64,000 bases of DNA. Origin: an uncultured Amylibacter sp. Its GTDB lineage: Bacteria; Pseudomonadota; Alphaproteobacteria; Rhodobacterales; Rhodobacteraceae. This document shows positions 57,387-64,000 of this stretch, piece after piece. Where the stretch lies: NCBI GenBank assembly GCA_959347345.1, contig OY365738.1, forward strand, positions 1,636,501 to 1,700,500. Reading direction: 5' to 3'. Within the stretch, counting starts at the first letter, position 1, and the number at the start of each line of letters is the position of its first letter. The position numbers and the translations under genes are program-made. The notes below the pieces were generated by a model. It was not told where the DNA came from, ran no database searches, and saw only the letters and a program-made list of their open reading frames with translations.

Positions 57387-58460
57387 ATGACACAATCACC
57401 CAAACGTCTTATTGGGCTTGACATCGCGCGTTTTATCGCCTTTGTCGGTATGGTCATAGTTAATTTCAAAATTGTTATGGGCGTGGCGGGTATAAACGGC
57501 ACGTTTGAACATGTTTTAAGCGGATTTACCATCTTATTAGAAGGCCGCGCCGCCGCCAGTTTTGTCACCCTTGCTGGGTTGGGTTTGGGGCTGGCATATT
57601 TGCGCGATACAAATCAAATAACGGGAAAAAATATTTTTGCCCTTACCACAAAAAGATGCCTGTTTCTAATGGCTTTGGGTTTGGGCAATCAACTGATTTT
57701 TCCCGCCGATATTTTGCACTATTACGCGGTTTATTTCTTTTTTGGTGTGATGGTTTTAACCTTACGCATCCCTGCTCTGATTGCTCTGATTTTTGCCCTT
57801 AATATCGGTTTTTTAAGTCTGCTTTTTACCCTTGATTACGATAAGGGATGGGATTGGGAAACCCTGACCTATAATGATTTTTGGACACCTTTGGGCTTTG
57901 CCCGCAATCTGATATTTAACGGCTGGCATCCCGTCATTCCATGGACGGGGTTTTTTCTGTTTGGCATGATTTTGGCGCGTTTGCCTTTGGATAAAATAAG
58001 CACACAAAACCGCCTGATTATCTTTGGGCTTTTGCTTTATGGGTGTAGCCAAGCCATCGGCGCAGTGTTATACCCCGCCTTGATAAAAACCGCGCCAGAG
58101 CTGGCGTTTTTAGCCAGCAGCGAACCGATACCTCCGACCCCGCTTTATACTTTGGCGGGGATGGGCGCAAGCGCAACATTGATTGGGCTATGTTTGCGCG
58201 GCGCACCCAGCCTTATCCGTTTGGATATTGCGCGATTTATCGTGCCAGCAGGGCGTTTGACTCTTAGCCTTTATCTTGCCCATATTGTAATCGGTATGGG
58301 CGTTTTAGAAATTCTTGGCGCACTGGAAGGGCAAAGCCTGACGATGTCCGTTAGCGTGGCTTTGGGATTTTGTTTGATTGGTGCGGTGTTTTCTTATCTG
58401 TGGTTAAGCAGATTCAAGCGTGGCCCGTTAGAGGCATTGATGCGTCGCCTTGCTGGCTAA
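57387..58460 (+). CDS. DUF418-type multi-pass membrane protein
   Basis: This 357-residue protein has about nine or ten hydrophobic helices. It starts RLIGLDIARFIAFVGMVIVNFKIV, the motif shared by DUF418 and related acyltransferase-like membrane proteins. FVTLAGLGLGLAYLRD also fits. The C-terminus SRFKRGPLEALMRRLAG matches the DUF418 ending. The substrate and role are unknown; relatives are thought to move or transfer acyl groups across the membrane. It is convergent with the next membrane protein gene. Confidence 0.78.
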   Translation: MTQSPKRLIGLDIARFIAFVGMVIVNFKIVMGVAGINGTFEHVLSGFTILLEGRAAASFVTLAGLGLGLAYLRDTNQITGKNIFALTTKRCLFLMALGLGNQLIFPADILHYYAVYFFFGVMVLTLRIPALIALIFALNIGFLSLLFTLDYDKGWDWETLTYNDFWTPLGFARNLIFNGWHPVIPWTGFFLFGMILARLPLDKISTQNRLIIFGLLLYGCSQAIGAVLYPALIKTAPELAFLASSEPIPPTPLYTLAGMGASATLIGLCLRGAPSLIRLDIARFIVPAGRLTLSLYLAHIVIGMGVLEILGALEGQSLTMSVSVALGFCLIGAVFSYLWLSRFKRGPLEALMRRLAG

Positions 58461-58464
58461 AAGT

Positions 58465-59061
58465 TTAAAATTCGCCAAAAAGCCCAGTAAAAACCCAGCG
58501 CAATATCCCATCTGACAAAAACAAAAGTTGCACAATAAAAAGCAATCCAATGACAATTCGTGGCACGATTCGCACAAATCTCCGCCATAAAATCACCAGT
58601 AAAATAAGGGTAAAAACAATCTCTACCCGACTGATGAGAGTGCCATAATGACTCCGATCCCAATAGCTAAACGGGCTTTCAAACACCCAATTCGTTACTG
58701 GCCAGAAATGCTGACGGGCATCATCATGATGCAGGGGGAAATCAAAACACAGATGAACAAAGGCGGCCGCGGCAAACACCCACAGCCACTCTCGCCGTAA
58801 AAGCAACCCCAGTGCAATCAGTCCCGCATAGACGAAAAACGAATTATCAACGGCAAAAACCGCTTGCCAACTATCCGAATAATACTGCGTGCGAAAAATA
58901 TATTCTGGCGAATTGCCATTGACAAAGCGACTCCAAAAAAACAAAAAATACAGCGAGAAATCAGGGGCAAACCCGCCAATCAGTGCGGCCGTGGTTATCC
59001 GTGGCGCGTTTGGTCGCGCAAACATGGCGGCCGCCATTATCAAATGTGCCTGTGTGTTCAT
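58465..59061 (-). CDS. small membrane protein of the group often found beside cobQ
   Basis: This 198-residue protein has about four hydrophobic segments and the pattern MNTQAHLIMAAAMFARP...LIGGFAPDFSLYFLF plus HLCFDFPLHHDDARQHFWPVTNW. Histidines and aspartates at membrane faces resemble the YdjM/DUF457 metal-dependent hydrolase-like membrane family. Close relatives in alphaproteobacteria are often labelled as cobalamin-related only because they neighbour cobQ, as here (divergent, 36 bp apart). No enzymatic role should be assumed. Confidence 0.7.
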   Translation of the reverse strand: MNTQAHLIMAAAMFARPNAPRITTAALIGGFAPDFSLYFLFFWSRFVNGNSPEYIFRTQYYSDSWQAVFAVDNSFFVYAGLIALGLLLRREWLWVFAAAAFVHLCFDFPLHHDDARQHFWPVTNWVFESPFSYWDRSHYGTLISRVEIVFTLILLVILWRRFVRIVPRIVIGLLFIVQLLFLSDGILRWVFTGLFGEF

Positions 59062-59097
59062 CTTGAAATTTCCCCGCTAAACAATTAAAGAGCGTAT

Positions 59098-60576
59098 ATG
59101 ACAAAATCCATTATGATACAAGGCTGCGGTTCTAATGTTGGCAAATCCCTGCTGGTGGCGGGATTGTGTCGGCTGGCGCATCGGCGTGGGCTGATTGTCC
59201 GTCCGTTTAAGCCGCAAAATATGTCAAATAATGCTGCCGTAACCGCCGATGGGGGCGAAATCGGGCGGGCGACTGCCTTGCAAGCCCGTGCCTGTGGCAT
59301 TGCGCCAACCAGCGATATGAATCCGATTTTGCTAAAGCCAGAAACGGATTTGGGTGCGCAATTAATCATCCAAGGGCAGAAATGTGGGCGGGCGGAGGCT
59401 CGGGATTATACCAGTTTAAAACCGCGTTTATTACCCGCCGTGATGCAGAGTTTTGAGCGGTTAAAAATCGGTGCGGATTTGGTGATTGTGGAAGGCGCGG
59501 GCAGTCCAGCAGAGACCAATTTACGCAGTGGCGACCTTGCCAATATGGGCTTTGCTGAGGCGGCGGATATCCCTGTCATCCTGCTCGGCGATATTGATCG
59601 TGGCGGGGTGATTGCCGCACTGGTTGGCACGTATCAGGTTTTGAACACCGCCGATGCCGCGCGGATAAAGGGGTTTATCATCAATAAATTTCGCGGACGA
59701 GTCGCGTTGTTTGATGAAGGCTTGGCGGATATTACCCGTCATACGGGGTGGAGTTCTTTCGGTGTTCTGCCTTGGTTTGAGGGTGCGGGGCGATTGCCAG
59801 CAGAGGATTCTGTGTCCTTGCCTGTCAGTCAAAATCAAGGGCAAAATAGCGGGCAGAATGGGGCGCAAACGGGCTATCATATTTGCGTGCCACATCTGCC
59901 TCGTATTGCCAATTTTGATGATCTTGATCCGCTGATGGCGGAACCCAATCTCCGCGTGGAGATTATCCCTGCGGGCATGGCCATTCCTGTTTGCGATTTA
60001 ATCCTTATTCCTGGGTCAAAATCCACCCTTGCCGATTTGTCCTATCTGCGTGGGCAGGGTTGGGATGTTGATATTGCCGCCCATATTCGCCGAGGCGGTC
60101 GGGTTTTGGGGATTTGCGGGGGCTATCAAATGCTGGGCAAACGGATTATTGATGCGGACGGGCTGGAAGGTCGGGCGGGCGAGTATGACGGCTTGGGGCA
60201 TTTGGATATTACCACGCGGATGAGCGCGGAAAAACGGCTGGCGAATGTAGCAGGGGTCGCGCCTTTGTATGAAAACGCGGCGGTGTCGGGCTATGAAATT
60301 CACATCGGGCAGAGCGTTGGTGGTGATTGCGCCCGCCCGTGGTTGGATTTTGGCGGACGAGCTGAGGGCGCGATGAATGCGGCGGGAACGGTTATGGGGT
60401 GTTATATTCACGGGCTGTTTGCCAGTGATACGTTCCGTGCGGCGTTTTTGCGCAGCCACGGGGCCGAGGCTTTGAACACGGGGTTTGAAGCGGGTGTCAA
60501 TCGCGCCCTAGATGACCTTGCCAGCCATATTGAAACGCATGTGGATGTGGATGGGGTTTTTGCTTTGGCGAAGTGA
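59098..60576 (+). CDS. cobQ: cobyric acid synthase
   Basis: CobQ amidates four carboxyl groups of adenosylcobyrinic a,c-diamide in vitamin B12 synthesis. The 492-residue protein starts SIMIQGCGSNVGKSLLVAGLCRL (P-loop of the dethiobiotin-synthetase-like domain) and has RPFKPQNMSNNA and DRGGVIAALVGTY. The C-terminal glutamine amidotransferase domain has the nucleophile in LGICGGYQMLG and the catalytic His in CYIHGLF. No other cobalamin gene is in the window. The stop codon TGA is followed directly by a heptad arm. Confidence 0.95.
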   Translation: MTKSIMIQGCGSNVGKSLLVAGLCRLAHRRGLIVRPFKPQNMSNNAAVTADGGEIGRATALQARACGIAPTSDMNPILLKPETDLGAQLIIQGQKCGRAEARDYTSLKPRLLPAVMQSFERLKIGADLVIVEGAGSPAETNLRSGDLANMGFAEAADIPVILLGDIDRGGVIAALVGTYQVLNTADAARIKGFIINKFRGRVALFDEGLADITRHTGWSSFGVLPWFEGAGRLPAEDSVSLPVSQNQGQNSGQNGAQTGYHICVPHLPRIANFDDLDPLMAEPNLRVEIIPAGMAIPVCDLILIPGSKSTLADLSYLRGQGWDVDIAAHIRRGGRVLGICGGYQMLGKRIIDADGLEGRAGEYDGLGHLDITTRMSAEKRLANVAGVAPLYENAAVSGYEIHIGQSVGGDCARPWLDFGGRAEGAMNAAGTVMGCYIHGLFASDTFRAAFLRSHGAEALNTGFEAGVNRALDDLASHIETHVDVDGVFALAK

Positions 60577-60646
60577 TTAGCGATTAGCGATTAGTGATTA
60601 ACGATTAACGATTAGTGATTAGTGATTAGTGATTAGTTATGAATGG
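60577..60646. repeat. left heptad arm flanking the SEC-C gene
   Basis: Ten consecutive in-phase 7-mers: TTAGCGA twice, TTAGTGA, TTAACGA twice, TTAGTGA three times, TTAGTTA, TGAATGG. It begins with the base after the cobQ stop and ends 2 bp before the stop of the cargo gene. The inverted partner is at 62162-62203. Confidence 0.9.
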
Positions 60647-60648
60647 TA

Positions 60649-62169
60649 TCACCGCATATAACAACATTTTTTATATTTTTTACCACTATCACAAGGGCAT
60701 GGGTCGTTGCGCTGTGGCTTTGTTTTTGTTGGTGTTTTAACAGCATGATTTGGAGCGGGAGGAAATTCATAAGCTTTTCCTCTATTCATCTTTAACGGCT
60801 TCTTTCCAAGAGTATTTAATCCTGTTTCTTTATTTTCTTTTCTGTAATATTCTGCTCGTTCTTCTGTCCAATCTTCACAATCCATTAGTATAAAATCCTC
60901 GGAAGTACGTTGATTAGGTTTGGGTGGATCCATTGTTATTCCAATAACTTTTTTAAGATGTGGAAATTTGTTTTTTGTCATACCGCAGGCAATACTTAAA
61001 AGTCCACGTTTCATGGGACGGTATTCTTTTTCATAATCCATATTTGGGAACCATGGCATTTGAAAAAAAACATACATAAGGTCAGGATAATAAGATGAAA
61101 AATAAACTATGTGGCGCATCTGGTTATCTGTATTACTAGAAAATTCATGGATAGCGTTTTTTAGACGTTTAATAATCTCTCTGCGTGAAAAGCGTGGCTC
61201 TTTTGCCATTTCGACCGATGCTGATTTACCTTTAAAAGCATTCGCGTTACCTGTTAGCGTCCCATCTAAAGCATGTTGCAGTGTTTTTTGAAGTAGCTCA
61301 TCCCATAAATATGATACTTCATCCTCCGCTTTTTTCCTTTGATATGCCTCACTCTCAGTGAATTCCTGCCAGAGACCATCGCAAGCCATAAATGTATTAA
61401 ATTTTTTATTTTTTTCTCCAATATAATGGTTTTCGGTCTTTTTATCAAAATTACAAAAATAATTTGCCAGTAATTCTTCCTCACCAGAACAAGCAAGGTG
61501 GCGATATTTTTTAATCGCGTGCTCTTTTGCTTCAAAATACCAAAGCAGGTCGCGTACCGTATCCAGCTCGGTCAAGATAATACCCAAATTGTGGTTATCA
61601 AAGACATGAACAATTTCTTCTCGGTTTAACATTAAAGTAAAAGGACCAATAGTTCCTGTCTCTTTTTTAGAATCTACTGAATCAGAATAACAAACACCCA
61701 ATGACCCGTGTATGTTCTTAGAAGAGTATTTTTTACATGCTTCCTCTGCTCCATGTGCCACAATGATTCTATGAATTTTTAAGTTTTTTATATCAATAGG
61801 AAGAGGAAATTTTTCTGTGCATTGCGCATCTAAAAAAATCTTTTCAGGGTTATTTCTTATCCATTTTTCAGCACCCCTTACTTGCTTAATGGACTCATCA
61901 ATGGCTTTTCTTTTCCATCTGTCCCAAGCCACATCAGGCGGTTTTTTTGTATTAAACAAAATATCCTTAATAGAAAAAATAAAAACATGCTCCTCAAAAA
62001 CTGCCAAGACATCGCATAACTCATTTCCCTGCTCTCCGTAGGGATTCGGGTAAGCCCAGAGTTTAAGAAAGACTTCATCGCAGAGCCTTGCTAAAATCTT
62101 TTCGGAATCGTTAATTCCCACCGACTTCACAATAGGCGTAATATCCTTTGGGGGTTCGGGTTCATTCAT
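60649..62169 (-). CDS. unrecognised PD-(D/E)XK-like protein with C-terminal SEC-C zinc motif
   Basis: I do not recognise this 506-residue protein as a named family. At about residues 50-68, NELCDVLAVFEEHVFIFSIK has the spacing of a PD-(D/E)XK nuclease core (acidic residues, a beta-hairpin, then S-x-K). A long alpha-helical middle follows. The last 15 residues carry CPCDSGKKYKKCC, a textbook SEC-C zinc motif. A nuclease or defence role is an inference from the fold-like motif and the AT-rich composition. Its ATG (62169-62167) straddles two heptads of the right arm, so there is no normal ribosome-binding region. The stop lies 2 bp from the left arm. Confidence 0.65.
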   Translation of the reverse strand: MNEPEPPKDITPIVKSVGINDSEKILARLCDEVFLKLWAYPNPYGEQGNELCDVLAVFEEHVFIFSIKDILFNTKKPPDVAWDRWKRKAIDESIKQVRGAEKWIRNNPEKIFLDAQCTEKFPLPIDIKNLKIHRIIVAHGAEEACKKYSSKNIHGSLGVCYSDSVDSKKETGTIGPFTLMLNREEIVHVFDNHNLGIILTELDTVRDLLWYFEAKEHAIKKYRHLACSGEEELLANYFCNFDKKTENHYIGEKNKKFNTFMACDGLWQEFTESEAYQRKKAEDEVSYLWDELLQKTLQHALDGTLTGNANAFKGKSASVEMAKEPRFSRREIIKRLKNAIHEFSSNTDNQMRHIVYFSSYYPDLMYVFFQMPWFPNMDYEKEYRPMKRGLLSIACGMTKNKFPHLKKVIGITMDPPKPNQRTSEDFILMDCEDWTEERAEYYRKENKETGLNTLGKKPLKMNRGKAYEFPPAPNHAVKTPTKTKPQRNDPCPCDSGKKYKKCCYMR

Positions 62170-62203
62170 CACTAATCACTAATCGCTAATCACTAATCTA
62201 AAA
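62162..62203. repeat. right heptad arm flanking the SEC-C gene
   Basis: Read on the minus strand: TTTTAGA (which contains the trpB stop), TTAGTGA, TTAGCGA, TTAGTGA, TTAGTGA, TGAATGA. The last units contain the start codon of the cargo gene. This is the inverted partner of 60577-60646. Confidence 0.85.
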
Positions 62204-63427
62204 CCCCGCCATATCCAAACCCAAAGCCCGCGCCACGGTAAAAATATCCTTATCGCCACGCCCACACATATTCATCACCAACAGATGATCGCGTGGCAAA
62301 TCGGGCGCGATTTTCACCACATGCGCCAAGGCATGGGCGGGTTCTAACGCTGGAATAATCCCCTCCGTCCGACAGGATAATTGAAACGCATCCAACGCCT
62401 CTTTATCCGTTATGGCAACATACTTTGCCCGCCCGTTTTGATGCAACCACGCGTGTTCTGGTCCAATCCCCGGATAATCCAAACCTGCCGAAATCGAATG
62501 TCCCTCTAAAATCTGCCCATCCTCATCTTGCAATAAATACGTGCGATTGCCGTGTAAAACTCCAGCCCGACCACCGGTTAAAGAGGCACAATGCTCCATC
62601 CGTTCATCCACGCCTTTGCCGCCAGCCTCCACCCCGATAATCGCCACGGAGTCATCATCCAAAAACGGATAAAACAAACCCATCGCGTTAGAGCCACCGC
62701 CAATACACGCGACCAGAGTATCGGGCAATCGCCCCTCAGCCTTATGCATTTGCGCCTTCGTCTCCTTGCCAATAATCGATTGAAAATCGCGCACCATGGC
62801 AGGGTAGGGGTGCGGGCCGGCAACCGTGCCAATACAATAAAACGTCTCATCCACATAGGTCACCCAATCGCGCATCGCGTCATTCATCGCGTCCTTTAAC
62901 GTGCCACGACCAGAGGATACTGGCACAATCTCTGCCCCCAGCAGTTTCATCCGAAACACGTTCGGGGCCTGCCGTTCAACATCCTGCTCACCCATATAAA
63001 CCACGCATTTCAAACCAAATCGCGCACAGACGGTTGCGGTTGCCACTCCGTGTTGCCCCGCGCCCGTCTCGGCAATAATACGGGTTTTGCCCATCCGTCG
63101 TGCCAGCAAAATCTGCCCCAAGACATTGTTAATTTTATGCGCACCTGTGTGATTTAATTCATCGCGTTTTAAATAAATCTTTGCTCCGCCCAGCTCCTCG
63201 GTCAGGCGTTCGGCGTGATAGAGCGGGCTGGGTCGTCCAACATAATGCGTCCATAAATCGTCCATCTCTGCCCAAAATTTTGGGTCGTCTTTGGCTCGGT
63301 CGTATTCGGCCTGTAAATCCAAAATCAACGGCATCAGAGTTTCCGACACAAAGCGACCGCCAAAATCGCCAAACCGCCCGTTTGCATCGGGGGTGTTGGT
63401 AAAGCTGTTTGGTAATTTTTTTTGCAT
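62198..63427 (-). CDS. trpB: tryptophan synthase beta chain
   Basis: TrpB joins indole and serine to tryptophan. The 409-residue protein has the PLP lysine K98 in [21 protein letters not shown], and the phosphate-binding GGGSNAMG. The start MQKKLPNSF at 63427 fits the family; the longer open frame would overlap trpF. It is second after trpF. The usual next gene, trpA, is absent: the region downstream is the heptad-flanked cargo gene. The stop codon TAG lies at the edge of the heptad arm. Confidence 0.96.
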   Translation of the reverse strand: MQKKLPNSFTNTPDANGRFGDFGGRFVSETLMPLILDLQAEYDRAKDDPKFWAEMDDLWTHYVGRPSPLYHAERLTEELGGAKIYLKRDELNHTGAHKINNVLGQILLARRMGKTRIIAETGAGQHGVATATVCARFGLKCVVYMGEQDVERQAPNVFRMKLLGAEIVPVSSGRGTLKDAMNDAMRDWVTYVDETFYCIGTVAGPHPYPAMVRDFQSIIGKETKAQMHKAEGRLPDTLVACIGGGSNAMGLFYPFLDDDSVAIIGVEAGGKGVDERMEHCASLTGGRAGVLHGNRTYLLQDEDGQILEGHSISAGLDYPGIGPEHAWLHQNGRAKYVAITDKEALDAFQLSCRTEGIIPALEPAHALAHVVKIAPDLPRDHLLVMNMCGRGDKDIFTVARALGLDMAGF

Positions 63428-63443
63428 GGGTTTAGGCTTTCTG

Positions 63444-64000
63444 CTAGGGGGTTTTCTCAGGGTTAATAGATTTGGCAATTTTTAAAAAATCACGGATAAG
63501 GTCGGGGTCTTTTACACCTTTTATCCGCTCAATACCAGAGGAGATATCCACCGCCCGCGCACCCGACTCCGCCACCGCTTGATGGATAGTATCGGCGGAC
63601 AATCCGCCCGCCAGCATCCATGGTTTGTGCCAAGGATAGCCCGCCACCACCCGCCAATCAAACCCCTGCCCATGACCTCCGCGTTGCGCCGTTCCACGCG
63701 GGGGTTTTGCGTCCAGCAAAATCATATCACAAACGGATTCATAATCGGCAATCTGGGCGAGGTCTTTGTGCGTTTTAATCCCAATCGCCTTCATCACGGG
63801 CAGGTTAAACCGCAACCTTATATCGCGACATCGCGCGGGTGTTTCATCGCCGTGAAGCTGTATCATATCAAGCGGCACGGCCGATAACAACGCATCCAAA
63901 AACGCATCATCGGCGTTGACAACCAGCCCGACTTTACCCGTGTTTTCGGGGATATTTTGAAACAGAGTTTGGGCGCGGGCACTATCAATCGCACGGGGCG
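63444..64000 (-). CDS. trpF: phosphoribosylanthranilate isomerase, N-terminus beyond the window
   Basis: TrpF isomerises phosphoribosylanthranilate in tryptophan synthesis. About 185 residues are visible; the frame stays open to the window edge and includes [18 protein letters not shown]. The core motifs are [21 protein letters not shown] (Asp at the catalytic position), [21 protein letters not shown] and [10 protein letters not shown], as expected for the (beta/alpha)8 barrel. The catalytic Cys at the N-terminus is out of view. It lies 16 bp upstream of trpB. Confidence 0.95.
   Translation of the reverse strand, partial: PRAIDSARAQTLFQNIPENTGKVGLVVNADDAFLDALLSAVPLDMIQLHGDETPARCRDIRLRFNLPVMKAIGIKTHKDLAQIADYESVCDMILLDAKPPRGTAQRGGHGQGFDWRVVAGYPWHKPWMLAGGLSADTIHQAVAESGARAVDISSGIERIKGVKDPDLIRDFLKIAKSINPEKTP

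Overview
The window is a chromosome segment of a free-living, Gram-negative alphaproteobacterium. Evidence for this is the initiator tRNA with a C1:A72 mismatch, the gene order folK / NYN protein / PAS protein / tsaE / amgK / murU / addB / addA / trxA, the run rel / DUF2062 / pdxJ / acpS, AddAB in place of RecBCD, a decaprenyl/octaprenyl diphosphate synthase for ubiquinone, and outer-membrane lipid transport genes (mlaA, mlaC). I cannot fix genus or family from sequence alone. Most of the window is dense core metabolism at moderate GC. A few genes are clearly AT-richer and look acquired.

Layout. 1-9.3 kb: an EAL-domain protein (cut by the window edge), a tiny DUF465 gene, a tRNA methyltransferase, ispB, a GST, dapF-mtaB, cfa, and an aminotransferase/adenine deaminase pair. 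9.3-19.3 kb: a LysE exporter, gyrB, a NAMPT-type NadV, a membrane fatty-acid/sterol hydroxylase, small DUF4396 and YCII genes, a class II aldolase and a class A penicillin-binding protein. 19.3-21.3 kb: an AT-rich GmrSD-like (DUF262/DUF1524) gene enclosed by inverted heptanucleotide arms. 21.3-24.4 kb: mlaA-mlaC, map and a CinA-type protein. 24.4-29.0 kb: a very large cysteine-rich lipoprotein. 29-37.8 kb: lptM-argH, a TlpA thioredoxin, a two-subunit sulfopyruvate/phosphonopyruvate decarboxylase, a zinc-ribbon protein, plsC, recJ and an aldehyde dehydrogenase. 37.8-40.1 kb: a small accessory block with a DarT-NADAR toxin-antitoxin pair, tRNA-fMet and a DprA-like gene. 40.1-60.6 kb: acpS-pdxJ-DUF2062, rel, rpoZ, folK, NYN protein, PAS protein, tsaE-amgK-murU-addB-addA, trxA, tRNA-Cys, two membrane proteins and cobQ. 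60.6-62.2 kb: a second cargo gene (nuclease-like, SEC-C tail) between heptad arms. 62.2-64 kb: trpB and trpF (cut by the window edge).

The most unusual structure is a family of bipartite inverted repeats built from in-phase 7-bp units (TTAGTGA, TTAGTTG, TTAACGA, TGAATGG, TGAATTA and variants). Two loci are short hairpins without a gene (9299-9484 and 34162-34361). One encloses about 320 bp of non-coding palindromic repeat (44923-45306). Two enclose exactly one AT-rich, defence-like gene each (19320-21310 and 60577-62203). The arms butt against, or supply, the stop codons of the neighbouring host genes. No transposase or recombinase is visible. This looks like either a non-autonomous cargo-carrying element or an insertion-tolerant intergenic repeat that has collected nuclease genes.

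Functionally the segment links envelope building and recycling (PBP, AmgK/MurU, MlaA/C, PlsC, LptM), double-strand-break repair (AddAB, RecJ, GyrB), stringent response and transcription (Rel, RpoZ), cofactor synthesis (ubiquinone, B6, folate, B12, NAD) and several independent defence-type genes.
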